Shown: positions 8,393-18,093, numbered from the stretch's first letter. The stretch: 64,000 nucleotides of DNA from Castellaniella daejeonensis (GCF_039523555.1 NZ_BAAAFN010000017.1:1-64000), one strand, 5' to 3'. Translations and numbers: made by a program. Notes: generated by a model not told the origin, from the letters alone.

Positions 8393-10501
8393 CTATCGGA
8401 AACTGCCCGACACCCCTAGCCAGATCCCATGCTGCCTTTGCCCGCCCCCGTGCTGGCCCGTGTAAGCCAGCACGGCGTGTGTGCGCCATGCCACGGGGGC
8501 CTGCACGCCCAGATCCAGGCTCAGGGCGTAGCGCGGCAGGGGCAGGCCTTTGGCCTTGAAGTGCTGCCCGGGGTCGGCCCGATAGGACTGGCTGCTGCTC
8601 AAGTCCGATCCGCCCCACAGGCGGCGCACGCCCAGATCCAGGGTCATCCGGGCTTCGCCATGAGGCGTGGGCCACAGGCGCTCGACCCTGATCCCCAGTT
8701 TCCCCAGCCAGCGGCGGTCGGTCTCGGCATCCAGCGTCACGGCGGCCAGCCCGTCGCTTTCCTGCACGGCGGGGCGATGCAGGCGCAGCCAGGCCGCCTG
8801 GGCATAGGGCATCCATTGCCATGAACTCAGGGCAAATGGCTCCTTCGGCTCCATATGCGCCCAGGCCTGGGCCAGCCGCGCAGCGGGGCGGCTGTGCAGC
8901 GCGGCCTCGCTTGGATCGGCTTGGCGGCTCAGCTTGGCCCGGTGCCAGGAATGCGCCGCTCCCAGGGCCAGACGCCAGCCTGGGCGCGCCAGGCTGGCGC
9001 CCAGGCCCAGGTGCATGGCTCGATCCCGCAGATGGTATGTACCGCCAGCGGCAGCCGAAGGCCGGGCCGACCCCAGGCTCGCCAGGCGGGTGTCCTGCGT
9101 GCCCACGAAGGCCGCCAGGAAACCATCCGATCCCGCTGGGCGGCTGACACCGATCTGCAGGCCGCGGGCATCCCGGTCGTCTGCGGGCAGGCCATGGGCG
9201 CCCTGCCGTTCCGTATTGGCGGCCCAGCCCTGTGCCCAGGCCCGGCCGCTGGCCGTGTATGCCAGCGCGGATTCCCGCAGGAAACGGCTGTCGTCCAGCA
9301 CGGCCCCGCGCCAGGATGCATCGGCCGTGTTCAGCCCACGCGCGTTGTACTGCAGGCCCAGGGTGACGGTGGTGGGGCCATAGCTCAAGACGGGATCCAG
9401 GTAGCGCAGTGTGCTGGCAACGTGGGTATGGCGTCCATCGCCGGGTACGGGATCCATGCCCCCATCGGGCCCGTATTCCAGGCCGCCGTCGGCCTGCACT
9501 ATGACCCAGCGGCGATCGGGCGTCCATACGCCAGGCGACGGCTCGATCAGCAAGCCGCCACCCAGGCGTACCGTACCAAATGACCAGATGCGGTCGGCCT
9601 GGCCGCCGGCATCGATGCGGATGCGGGTCTGGGCGCCTGGCAGCAAGGCCAGCCGCTGGCCGATCAGCAGGGTGCCTGTACTGCCCGGCGCGCCAGGGTG
9701 CAGCAGCCCGGCCACGCGGGCATCATCCACCAGGCCCGCACCGGACAGCACGGTGCCGGGGTGCGTCAGCACCGGCCCCCACCACAGTTGGTCGACCCGC
9801 AGGCCGCCCTGCGCCACGGTCAAGAGATCACGGCCGGGGCTGAAGCCGACGCCCGCCAGGCGCAGGGTGCCGGCACCATCCTTGACGATGGGCGCTTCGG
9901 CCTGGATATTGCCCGCCAGCGTGGCTTCGCCGGATGCAACGCGCCACACGGCGTCGGTGCCCAGGCCGGCGATGGGCGGCAGGCCCCAGTGCACCGGCAG
10001 CGTTTGTGCCCCCGCGGCGGAACGCACTTGCAGGATCTGCTCGATGCGGATGCCGGGATGCAGTTCCAGCCGCGTGCCTGCCGTCATTTCCAGGCTGTTG
10101 ACCGGCGAGCCCAGGGCCTGGTCGTGCGCCAGGCCCAGGCTGCCTTCGGCCAGGACGATCTGGCCGATCGTGGAGCTGGCGCCCGCCAGATCCAGGTGGC
10201 CACGGCCCAGCTTCCAGAACGGGATGGGCAGCCAGGAATCGACCGGGTGCCCCAGGATGGGGCCCGACAACCGCAGTGTGTGACCTTCGGCCACCTGGAA
10301 CCCGCTGGCGCTTTCCAGCAGCAGCCCCCGCTCGATGCGCTGGTCTTCCGCGACGGCGATCGATTCGCCATGCATGACAAAAGGCGCCGGGGAATCATCC
10401 CACGGCGCCTCGGGCAGTGCCAGGACCAGACCCGGCGGCGGCAGGCTCAGGCAGCACAGCACCTGGATGAAGCGCACCCGGATCGTCTTGAAGATGGACA
10501 T
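8393..10501 (-). CDS. autotransporter (type V secretion) with short passenger
   Basis: A 702-aa protein with a signal peptide (residues about 1-30, hydrophobic VLCCLSLPPPGLVLA). A glycine-rich beta-helical passenger follows, containing PATR-like segments (VKDGAGTLRLAG; LLHPGAPGSTGTLLIG). The C-terminal autotransporter beta-barrel covers about residues 430-702 (RAWAQGWAANTERQG, RDARGLQIGVSRPAGSDGF). It ends ...GVSGSFR, so the usual terminal aromatic is the penultimate residue. A good AGGAG ribosome binding site precedes ATG 10501. The passenger shows no protease or lipase motif I recognise, so its role is unknown. It is upstream of, and on the same strand as, the pse operon. Confidence 0.75.
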   Translation of the reverse strand: MSIFKTIRVRFIQVLCCLSLPPPGLVLALPEAPWDDSPAPFVMHGESIAVAEDQRIERGLLLESASGFQVAEGHTLRLSGPILGHPVDSWLPIPFWKLGRGHLDLAGASSTIGQIVLAEGSLGLAHDQALGSPVNSLEMTAGTRLELHPGIRIEQILQVRSAAGAQTLPVHWGLPPIAGLGTDAVWRVASGEATLAGNIQAEAPIVKDGAGTLRLAGVGFSPGRDLLTVAQGGLRVDQLWWGPVLTHPGTVLSGAGLVDDARVAGLLHPGAPGSTGTLLIGQRLALLPGAQTRIRIDAGGQADRIWSFGTVRLGGGLLIEPSPGVWTPDRRWVIVQADGGLEYGPDGGMDPVPGDGRHTHVASTLRYLDPVLSYGPTTVTLGLQYNARGLNTADASWRGAVLDDSRFLRESALAYTASGRAWAQGWAANTERQGAHGLPADDRDARGLQIGVSRPAGSDGFLAAFVGTQDTRLASLGSARPSAAAGGTYHLRDRAMHLGLGASLARPGWRLALGAAHSWHRAKLSRQADPSEAALHSRPAARLAQAWAHMEPKEPFALSSWQWMPYAQAAWLRLHRPAVQESDGLAAVTLDAETDRRWLGKLGIRVERLWPTPHGEARMTLDLGVRRLWGGSDLSSSQSYRADPGQHFKAKGLPLPRYALSLDLGVQAPVAWRTHAVLAYTGQHGGGQRQHGIWLGVSGSFR

Positions 10502-10594
10502 TTTTGTCTCCTGTCAGATTGATATATGTCACTGAATGTGACAAGTCTGTTTTACAGGAAACAACCAGGTGCGGGGGAATGGAGTGCCGCGGAA

Positions 10595-12926
10595 TTAGGA
10601 CAGGTCAAGACGAGCCGAATTCACATCCCATTTGGTGCTGACCGTCAGGCTGGCCGGCATGGGGTTTTCGGACGACGTGACCGGGGGATTCCATGGCAAG
10701 CGCTCCGCATCGACTTTCGCAAGATGCCATTGCGCCCCGGGCATGCTGGATATGGCCCGCAGGATCTCGGCGGAAGGCGGGCTTGGCAATTGGTATCGAT
10801 TGGGCCAGCGATGCTCGGCCACACGGTGCTGCCAGGCCTTGAACCGGGCTGCGTCCTGCTGTGCTTCGGCCGACACAGCCAGCACCACCTCGATCCCCAG
10901 GCCAGACAAGCGCTCGCATGCCGGGGATGAATCCATCGGGCGCTCGGGAGCATCCAGGACCAGGGATATGCCGGTATGCCGCGCACCGGTTGCGTTTCGA
11001 GCCTGCAGCCACTGCGCAGCGGCCACGCACAACGCGTCGGCCTGGATGCCTTGGCCATTCAGCCGCAACTGCAGGCGGCGGGCTGCGGCGATCCGGGCAA
11101 CGGCATCCAGGGCCCACACGGCATCGTCCGAGACCGGGGCAGCGGCCAGTTTCCCATCCAGCAGCACCACAGGCACGGACAGGCAGTCGGCCACGGCCGC
11201 CCCCCCGGACTGCCTTGGCCCAGGTATTGGTGCCCCCATAACACAGGGTGGGGCGCGCCGTATTGCCGATGCTGCCGCGACGGTGCAACCAGATCCTGGT
11301 GGCGCGGTCTGTATCGTCCCGTGCTTGCGGTGGGGGTGCCGCGCTTGTTCCGTGGCCGCGCACATAGCTGAAGGTGTCTCCCAGGCGACGCACCACCACG
11401 GGTGCAAGCGATGCGGGGTCGTCCAGCCCGATGCCCTGGTAGGGGTGCGGGATGCCTTCAAGCCTGTAGCCCAGAAGACGCAGGATGGTGGCTGGCACCT
11501 GGGCCAGGGTGCTGGGGCGCGCCTGCCGGCTTGCCTGGCTGAATAGCGTGAACAATTCGGGGGCGGCCTGCTGGGCAGCGTCGTTGAAATACATCAGGAA
11601 CGGCACACGGAACATCTCGTGATGAAAGCGCGCGGAATCGTGCCCGACGTTGGTATAGGGGGATTCGCCATGATCGGCAAAGTACAGGAAGACCGTGGGC
11701 TGATCGAAGGCCCGCACCTGTTCCAGCACGCTGTGGATGCTGCGATCCACATAGCGCATGGCGCTGTCATAGCCTTCGGCATTGCGTGCCATGAGCCTGT
11801 TGTCGTCCAGCGCCTCGCCAAAAACCCTGGCCGGGCTGACCCCCTGTAGCCGCGTATCGACAGGCGACCGGGCGTCTGGCGGGATATTGCCCAGATAGTC
11901 GCCATGGCCTGCATAGGAATGCAGGAAGGTCACGGCAGGCAGGCCCGGCGCCGAATCGAACCAGGGCGCGTGCGCCAGGAAATAGCGATCATCCGGCAAG
12001 GCGCCAAGTTTGGACGCCAGGTCGCCCATGACGGCCGCATGCTTGCGTGAATAATCGACGTGCGTGGCGTGCCGGAAGATGATCGGCCCCGCCAGGCTGT
12101 AGGTGCCGCTGGCCGCCTGGTTGCTGAACAGCCGGGTAGGAATCGATAAACGACGCAGCACATCGACCAACGACACCCGCTGCCGCTCGTTGATCGGCAG
12201 GTAGGCCTGGCCGGGTGCCCATTGGAAACTGAGCGCTTCCAGCAAACTGGGCGATGTCATGACCTGGGTCGAAATCACATCGCGGAACACCAGGAAGCCA
12301 GGTTCGCGTTCGCGGAAGGCATCCAGCCTGGGCGTGGTGTTGCGCGGATAGCCATACAGCGACCAATGCAGCGAGGTGGTCGACTCGCCGATGTACACCA
12401 GCAGCCGCATACGGTGTTCGCCGGTTTCCCGGATGACGAGCTTCAGGTCGGGATGGGTGAAATTCCGCTGGATGGACTCGAAAATGGCGCTATTGGATTG
12501 GAACCGCGCATAGGCGTGGCGGACCAATGATCCCATGGGGATCGCCAGGCACACTGCGCCCAGCAGCAAGACGATACGGTGGCTGGCAGCAACGGAAGGC
12601 ACCCACCGGTCGGCGCGGCGCAGCGCGACGATGATCAGCGCGGTGATCAAAAGGGCAATGCCGGCTGTTTCGAGCAACTGGTTCCAGGCCAGCGGCTGCA
12701 GGATGGACGAAATAGTTTCCAGAAAGAACAGGGCTTCTTTCCAGGCGAAGTTCTGCGCTTCGCTGAACGAATCGGAGCCCAGGCCGTCCAGCCAATGCCG
12801 ACAGGACTTCAAGTACAGGCTGATATACAGGCCGAGCAGGCCGCAAAGGGCTCCCCGGATGTAATGCCGCCGCTGTATGGCCGCAAATGCCAATAAAAAG
12901 AAACCAGCCAGGAACAACGGGCGCAT
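10595..12926 (-). CDS. phosphoethanolamine-transferase-like sulfatase, frameshifted at a G7 tract
   Basis: The N-terminal 570 or so residues are a CptA/OpgE-type membrane transferase: several transmembrane segments, then a periplasmic sulfatase-fold domain. Visible motifs are GESTTSLHWSLYGYPRNTTP with the expected nucleophile Thr, FADHGESPYTNVGHD and FHHEMFRVPF. Such enzymes transfer phosphoethanolamine from phosphatidylethanolamine to LPS or glycans. At a run of seven G (11200-11206 on the complement) the frame breaks. Read as is, translation continues into a Gly/Arg-rich out-of-frame tail ending at 10605. With six G the frame continues into a protein-like C-terminal region (VVLLDGKLAAAPVSDDAVWA onward) ending at 10595. 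Start taken at 12926 (MRPLFLAGFF); an upstream start at 13016 is possible. Confidence 0.65.
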
Positions 12927-12982
12927 CGAGGGTTTTCTAATGTCTAAGCGTGACAAAAACCCCGTAATTGTATCAATGTAAC

Positions 12983-13049
12983 AAAAAGAACCCAACAGCC
13001 CCATCGGGCGAGACAAGCTTTGCCCCCGCAGTCACGCCCGCAGGGCTGT
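12983..13049 (-). terminator. probable terminator after galE
   Basis: On the minus strand ACAGCCC (13043-13049) pairs with GGGCTGT (12995-13001), with further G/C pairing inside the loop, followed by TTCTTTTTG. The left arm begins inside the last codons of galE. It would separate galE from the sulfatase gene downstream. Confidence 0.45.
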
Positions 13050-13051
13050 GC

Positions 13052-14059
13052 TCATGCGGGTTGGCCCGTCCCCTGCTGGTATTTCCACGCGCTGGCGCAC
13101 ATGTCCGCCAGCGTGCGGGTGGCCGCCCAGCCCAGGTGCTGGCGGGCCTTGGCGGGATCCGCAAAACAGGTGGCAACGTCGCCAGGGCGCCTGGGCTGGA
13201 TCCGGTAGGGCACCGTGTGCCCGGACGCCTGTTCAAATGCACGAACGACTTCCAGCACGCTGTAGCCCTGGCCGGTACCCAGGTTGATGGCATGCCAGCC
13301 GGTGTGGGCAGCCAGGAAGCCTAGCGCCGCGGCGTGGCCTTCGGCCAGGTCCATGACGTGGATGTAGTCGCGTACGCCGGTGCCATCGGTCGTGGGGTAG
13401 TCGTTTCCAAAGACGTTCAGCTCGGCGCGCATGCCCTTGGCAACCTGGGCAACATAAGGCATCAGATTGTTCGGCACACCCCGGGGGTTCTCGCCGATCA
13501 GGCCGCTTTCGTGCGCCCCCACCGGATTGAAATACCGCAGGCAGGCGATGCGCCAGGCCGGGTCGGATGCCGCCAGATCGCCCAGGATTTCCTCGATGTG
13601 CAGCTTGCTGCGGCCGTAGGGGTTGGTGGCGCCGGTCGGGTGGTTTTCATCCAGGGGCAGGTACTGCGGCTCGCCATAGACGGTGGCGCTGCTGCTGAAG
13701 ACCAGCGTGCGCACGCCGGCGGCGCGCATGGCCTGCAGCAGGCATACCGTGCCCTGGACGTTGTTGGAAAAGTATTCCAGCGGCTTTTCCACGGATTCGC
13801 CCACCGCCTTCAGGCCGGCAAAATGGATCACGGCCTGGATGGCGTGGTCGCGCAGGACGCGTTCCAGCAAGGCCGCATCGCGCACGTCGCCCTGCACAAA
13901 GGCCGGTGCCGCGCCCAGGATGCGCGCCAGCTGGCCGACGACGGTCTCGCTGCTGTTGGACAGGTTGTCGAGCAATACGACGCGGTGGCCTTGTTGCGCC
14001 AGGACGGTTGCGGTGTGGCTGCCGATGTAGCCCGTGCCGCCGGTAAGCAGGATGTTCAT
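13052..14059 (-). CDS. galE: UDP-glucose 4-epimerase GalE
   Basis: Interconverts UDP-glucose and UDP-galactose (possibly also the GlcNAc forms) to supply surface-glycan precursors. The 335-aa extended SDR protein has the NAD motif GGTGYIGSHTA, the catalytic SSATVYG and YGRSK motifs, and NPYGRSKLHIEEIL. It is full length for the family. It is divergent from the O-antigen ligase gene and is followed on its own strand by a likely terminator, so it is probably monocistronic. Its GC content matches the genome core rather than the pse island. Confidence 0.93.
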   Translation of the reverse strand: MNILLTGGTGYIGSHTATVLAQQGHRVVLLDNLSNSSETVVGQLARILGAAPAFVQGDVRDAALLERVLRDHAIQAVIHFAGLKAVGESVEKPLEYFSNNVQGTVCLLQAMRAAGVRTLVFSSSATVYGEPQYLPLDENHPTGATNPYGRSKLHIEEILGDLAASDPAWRIACLRYFNPVGAHESGLIGENPRGVPNNLMPYVAQVAKGMRAELNVFGNDYPTTDGTGVRDYIHVMDLAEGHAAALGFLAAHTGWHAINLGTGQGYSVLEVVRAFEQASGHTVPYRIQPRRPGDVATCFADPAKARQHLGWAATRTLADMCASAWKYQQGTGQPA

Positions 14060-14220
14060 GGGGTATGCGGTTAGTGGATGGCAGAATTCATGGAATGGTA
14101 CAGCCTATGCGTTCATCCCATGCCCTATGTCGTGACCAAGGGTTGCCGGCGCCCTTGCCCGAAGTCTGCGCGCGGCCACCCGCTACAATTCACCATCCCT
14201 TGTTTCTTACTGACTCCGTC

Positions 14221-15546
14221 ATGCCCCCCACTCCGGCCGCTCCCCCTGCCTGGCTGTCGACCTGGATGTCGGCCGGCGCCGCGCTGTTCTTCCTGCTGAT
14301 GCTCTCGGTCCCGTCGGGCTATTCCGTGGGCGGCGGCGTGCTGCTGCTGGGCGGGTTGGCGGTCTGGTGGACCAGCCGCCGGCCGGGGTGCCAGCACCCG
14401 GGCGCCGAGCACACGCCGGGCGCGCAGGCGCCCGCACCATGGACGGCCGAAGACCGCACGCTATGCGTGCTGCTGCTGGCGATATTCGCCGTCAACGCCC
14501 TGGCCGTGCTGTGGCACGGGGACTCGGGCAAGTACCTGGACCAGGGCACCCGCTACCTGCTGGCTGTGCCTATCCTGGCGGGGCTGCGGCGCATCCGGCT
14601 GCGCCTGGATTGGCTGGCGTGCGGCCTGGCGCTCGGGCTGTTCGCCACGGCGGGCGTCGCTGCGTGGCAGACAATCGGCATCGGGCTGGCCCGTGCGGAT
14701 GGCTTCGTCACCAGCGCCATTCCGTTTGCCGACATGGCGCTGACCATGGCCTTCTGGTGCCTGATGGGCGCCGCCCTGGCGGCGTTCGGTCGGCGGTGGG
14801 GCTGGACCACCCTGCTGCTGGCTGGATCCCTGGCCGGCCTGTACGCCATGATGGCAGCGGCCACACGCGGCAGCCTGGTGGCGCTGCCGATCCTGTTGGT
14901 ACTGGCGGCCATCGCGCTGCTGCGCCGCGCGCACCTGCGCCCCCTGCTGGCGGGCATCGCCATCCTGGCGGCGGCCGCGGCCATCGCGCTGTCCACCCTG
15001 CCCATTGGCCACATTGCCGAAAGCCGCTACGCTGCCGCGCTGGACGAATGGCACGCGTACACACAGCAAGGCGACGCCACGAACAACGTGGGATCCCGCC
15101 TCGAGGCCTGGAAGGCCGCGCTGATCAGCATCCCGGAACGCCCCCTGCTGGGCTGGGGCCACGAGCAGTACGACGCGCATCTCCAGGAACTGATCGAAGC
15201 CGGGCGCGTGGCGCCCTTTGTAGGCACGCTGGCCAACACGCACAATCAGTTCGTCGAGATCTGGCTGCACCAGGGCGGCCTGGGACTGGTCGCGTTCCTG
15301 GCGCTGCTGATCGCCAGTTTCTGGTATTTCTGCCGCCGCCTGCGCGCGCCCGACCCGGCGGTGCGGGTGCTGGCCTGCTGCGGGGCGGCGCTGCCGGCCG
15401 CCTTCGCCGCCTACGGCCTGACCCAGGTGATCCTGGGCCGCAACAACGGGGTGATGTTCTTCCTGGTATCCCTGGCGGTGCTGTGGGCCGCGATGCGGCA
15501 GGCGGAACGGGATGCGGCGCAGGCCAAGGCCAATCACCGGACCTAG
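14221..15546 (+). CDS. O-antigen ligase family protein (WaaL-like)
   Basis: Integral membrane protein of about 441 aa with 10-12 hydrophobic segments and a large periplasmic loop near the C-terminus carrying the Wzy_C-type sequence GSRLEAWKAALISIPERPLL, then GWGHEQYD, and THNQFVEIWLHQGGLG. This family ligates undecaprenol-linked O-antigen to lipid A core, or polymerises glycans. The open frame starts at 14065; ATG 14221 is preferred because it begins directly before the first membrane segment and lies 30 nt after a TACAAT box (14184-14189) that could be its -10 element. Whether it acts on O-antigen or on another glycan cannot be told from sequence. Confidence 0.8.
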   Translation: MPPTPAAPPAWLSTWMSAGAALFFLLMLSVPSGYSVGGGVLLLGGLAVWWTSRRPGCQHPGAEHTPGAQAPAPWTAEDRTLCVLLLAIFAVNALAVLWHGDSGKYLDQGTRYLLAVPILAGLRRIRLRLDWLACGLALGLFATAGVAAWQTIGIGLARADGFVTSAIPFADMALTMAFWCLMGAALAAFGRRWGWTTLLLAGSLAGLYAMMAAATRGSLVALPILLVLAAIALLRRAHLRPLLAGIAILAAAAAIALSTLPIGHIAESRYAAALDEWHAYTQQGDATNNVGSRLEAWKAALISIPERPLLGWGHEQYDAHLQELIEAGRVAPFVGTLANTHNQFVEIWLHQGGLGLVAFLALLIASFWYFCRRLRAPDPAVRVLACCGAALPAAFAAYGLTQVILGRNNGVMFFLVSLAVLWAAMRQAERDAAQAKANHRT

Positions 15547-16859
15547 GTCGGCTCCAGGGGGATGCCCAGCACCTGCCTGGATAGTGCCTGCCAGATCGAA
15601 CGCAATTTCAAACCCTGGGCCTCGGCGAATTCGGGATAGAGGTCGCAGTAGTCTTTCAAGTCGGGCAATGTCGCACTGATGGCGTCGCGTATTTCCTGGA
15701 AGACCGTCTGGACCTGGCGGCGGTTCAGCCCGCAGGTGACGCGTCCAAAGCGCATCAGCGATGCCGCGGAGGGAAAGGCCCGGCGACCATCCAGGCTCAG
15801 GGCGATCTGATCCTGTGATAGATAGGGCAAGGTGCTGCATACGTCATAGACGGGCGCCAGCTTGACGGGATGGGTCGGATCCTCGTAAAGCACGCCGAAA
15901 TTCTTCAGATGCGCGTCCCCGTCGCCCAGTGCGAAAGACAGCGCGATACGCTTGAACAAATCGATCCGCCCCCGGGAACGGTCCGCCGGATTCAGCATGA
16001 GCAGCATATTGCGAAACAGGGTCTCGTAGCTGCCCTCGTACTTTTGCCGCGCAGTCTTGGCGCACAGCGTGGCGCCATCCTCGAACCCTAGGCGCGCACC
16101 ATCCTGGCCCGCATCGAACCGCTCTATGACCAGCATGTGCCCGCTTTCAGTCAAATGAACATGCGCCGTCGACAGGCCGCTGCGGGCACTGACCCTCATG
16201 CACAGGTATTCATTGATCGATAGCCAAGGATAGTCTTCGCCCGGGGTCTTGAGAATGAATTCCCGGGTGGCGAGCGTCGTCCGCACAGGGGCGACCGGGG
16301 GTTCGGAAGGTCGATACAGCACTTTGGGATGCGCCCCGCTGACACCACTGCGCGACGCCACTTTGCTCATCATTTCTTCCATCAGCGCCGCGCTGTCGGG
16401 ATGCCGGAGGATGTGCTCGAGAGAAACCGGGTCGCCGCCCTCCCGATGGGGGCGCTGGCCATAAGGCACGGTCAGCACCCGACCGATGGCCGAAGCCCCG
16501 GTGATGGCGGCCAGATCGAAGTCGCCCATATGCTCGATGAGCTTGGCATATCGGGCAATCAAATGATCCCTGAGCACGCCTTCCGGCAGGCTCTGGTCGA
16601 AAATGGGCGGCAGGTTGCCGACGAGCCCGGCGGCCTGCGGCACATAAGGCGCACGCCGGATAGGCATGGTGATCGACACCGCGTCGCGATCCGCCAGCCC
16701 GCTATCGTAATAGAACGCGGTGTGCGCCTGCCAGACAAAACCGGGGTCCCGGAATCGTTCGAGCGTCCCGACCTTGCGCAAGCCGTGACGGTCATCGACC
16801 CACACGTCCAGCAGGTCTTCAGGTGCGGAATCGCGGTTTTCTAGCATGGGACTGCTCAT
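15543..16859 (-). CDS. hipA: type II toxin HipA, serine/threonine kinase
   Basis: A 438-aa HipA-family kinase. In E. coli it phosphorylates glutamyl-tRNA synthetase and induces persistence. The N-terminal subdomain (LLDVWVDDRHGLRKVGTLER) is followed by the kinase core, with GAHPKVLYR, FILKTPGEDYPWLSINEYL, LVIERFD, the catalytic GDGDAHLKNFGVLY and the metal-binding APVYDVCST. The start overlaps hipB by about 41 nt (29 nt if Met5 is used). Its stop overlaps the convergent ligase stop by a few bases. Confidence 0.88.
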   Translation of the reverse strand: MSSPMLENRDSAPEDLLDVWVDDRHGLRKVGTLERFRDPGFVWQAHTAFYYDSGLADRDAVSITMPIRRAPYVPQAAGLVGNLPPIFDQSLPEGVLRDHLIARYAKLIEHMGDFDLAAITGASAIGRVLTVPYGQRPHREGGDPVSLEHILRHPDSAALMEEMMSKVASRSGVSGAHPKVLYRPSEPPVAPVRTTLATREFILKTPGEDYPWLSINEYLCMRVSARSGLSTAHVHLTESGHMLVIERFDAGQDGARLGFEDGATLCAKTARQKYEGSYETLFRNMLLMLNPADRSRGRIDLFKRIALSFALGDGDAHLKNFGVLYEDPTHPVKLAPVYDVCSTLPYLSQDQIALSLDGRRAFPSAASLMRFGRVTCGLNRRQVQTVFQEIRDAISATLPDLKDYCDLYPEFAEAQGLKLRSIWQALSRQVLGIPLEPT

Positions 16860-17112
16860 ATTCCTGCTGGTTGATCGCCATCAGTTCGTCCATGGTGGGC
16901 CGATCAGTCGGCGCCTGGGCAACCCGTAATTCCAGACCCACGGCTTCCAGCAGCCGCTGCAATTTTGTGAAACCGATCTCGGATAACGCCCCTGATTCCA
17001 GCGATGCCACTGTGGCACGGGACAAACCAGCCTGCTGTGCAAGCTGTTGCTGGGTCAACATCACATCCCGGCGCTTTTGCCGGATCAGGAGACCGACCTG
17101 TTTGATATCCAT
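16819..17112 (-). CDS. hipB: HipB-like antitoxin, Xre-family DNA-binding protein
   Basis: A 97-aa helix-turn-helix protein (QLAQQAGLSRATVASLESGA) with a C-terminal tail that would bind HipA. It is the first gene of the hipBA operon and overlaps hipA. Upstream lies an AT-rich region with a 19-bp inverted repeat that is a likely autoregulatory operator. The tail continues to residue 97 (QEYEQSHARKPRFRT) in the region shared with the hipA start. Confidence 0.85.
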   Translation of the reverse strand: MDIKQVGLLIRQKRRDVMLTQQQLAQQAGLSRATVASLESGALSEIGFTKLQRLLEAVGLELRVAQAPTDRPTMDELMAINQQEYEQSHARKPRFRT

Positions 17113-17126
17113 GACGCGGTAGATTT

Positions 17127-17182
17127 GTATTAAATAATAGACTTTATGCCGTATAAAAATAGAAAAGTCAATTATTTAATAC
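17127..17182. promoter_or_regulatory. hipBA operator candidate: 19-bp inverted repeat
   Basis: The arm at 17127-17145 (GTATTAAATAATAGACTTT) matches the reverse complement of 17164-17182 at 18 of 19 positions, with an 18-bp spacer. The block is strongly AT-rich in a GC-rich genome and lies 15-70 bp upstream of hipB. HipB proteins repress their own operon through inverted repeats, so this is the natural candidate; it could also form an RNA hairpin. Confidence 0.6.
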
Positions 17183-17203
17183 ATCCGGTGGCAGGGCGTC
17201 CGG

Positions 17204-17731
17204 CTACAGCGGCGCGATCCGTCCGAATTCCACCTGCACGGTCTGCGGGCGGCCCAGGATCTCCAGCAACAGGGTGACGCGATCGGCCGAGACCGACTGG
17301 ACCAGCGCCTGGACGCCGCCCAGCACGGGATCCCGCAGGCGCACGGCCATGCCAGGGCGGTAGGGGCTCAAGTCGGCTGGACTGGCGGTTTCACGCAATT
17401 CCTCCGCACGTCGGATGGCCTGGACCGCATCGTCCGCCAGCGTGGCGGGCTGGTGGCCGAACATGACCAGCCGGCTGACGCCCACCGTGGAGCGCACCAC
17501 GGACAGGGACTGCGTGGTCCGGGTGGGCCGCAGGAACAGATAGCGGGGGAACATGGGTTCGTGCGCGGTCGGGGCCGGATCGGATGTGCAGCGGCGCCGC
17601 CCCGGTTCCCGGAAGACCTTGAACAGCGGCAGGTAGACCTCGAAATCCTGGCGCCGCAGTTGTTCGGCGGCAGTGCGTTCCTGGCGGGGCTTGGTGTGGG
17701 CGACGTACCAGGCGGCGGGGAGATCAGGCAT
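17204..17731 (-). CDS. RfaH-like NusG paralogue, transcription antitermination factor
   Basis: A 175-aa NusG-family protein: an N-terminal NGN domain (AWYVAHTKPRQERTAAEQL, EPMFPRYLFLRP, STVGVSRLVMFG) and a C-terminal KOW-like region (GMAVRLRDPVLGGVQALVQ, VTLLLEILGRPQTVQVEF). Segment order and spacing follow RfaH closely. Such paralogues prevent Rho-dependent termination in long surface-glycan operons that carry an ops site, and the pse operon in this window carries one. ATG 17731 is used because the earlier in-frame codon is TTG. It begins 2 nt after the vapC stop, so it appears to be co-transcribed with a toxin-antitoxin pair. Confidence 0.82.
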   Translation of the reverse strand: MPDLPAAWYVAHTKPRQERTAAEQLRRQDFEVYLPLFKVFREPGRRRCTSDPAPTAHEPMFPRYLFLRPTRTTQSLSVVRSTVGVSRLVMFGHQPATLADDAVQAIRRAEELRETASPADLSPYRPGMAVRLRDPVLGGVQALVQSVSADRVTLLLEILGRPQTVQVEFGRIAPL

Positions 17732-17733
17732 AT

Positions 17734-18093
17734 TCAATATGGCACCCGCACATCCGGGGCATCCACGGGAAAATCCCGGTGATTGCGCGACACCAGCAAC
17801 ATCCCATGGACCTGGGCGGAAGCCCAGATGATGGCATCGGGTAGCCGGATGCGCCGTTCCCTGCGGATGACGACGGCACGACCCGCCACCTGGTCATCCA
17901 CTCCGATCCGCTCGAAGGAATCCAGCCAGCGACGGATCGCGGATTCCTCGTGCGGCACGGCACCCACCAGCACCTCCATCCAGGTAATGATGCTGATGGC
18001 CGGCCGCGCATAGCGGTCGAGTTCGGTATGTGCCTTTTCGTGCCCGCTGAGGAAATCGATGAGCACGTTGGTATCGATCAGCGCTCTTACCAT
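17734..18093 (-). CDS. vapC: PIN-domain toxin VapC
   Basis: A 119-aa PIN ribonuclease with the metal-binding acidic residues in place: Asp7 in ALIDTNVLIDFL, Glu40 in SIITWMEVLVG, Asp86 in RLPDAIIWASA and Asp107 in SRNHRDF. VapC toxins cleave tRNA or rRNA and are blocked by their antitoxin. It overlaps the antitoxin gene by 7 nt and is followed 2 nt later by the RfaH-like gene. Confidence 0.87.
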   Translation of the reverse strand: MVRALIDTNVLIDFLSGHEKAHTELDRYARPAISIITWMEVLVGAVPHEESAIRRWLDSFERIGVDDQVAGRAVVIRRERRIRLPDAIIWASAQVHGMLLVSRNHRDFPVDAPDVRVPY

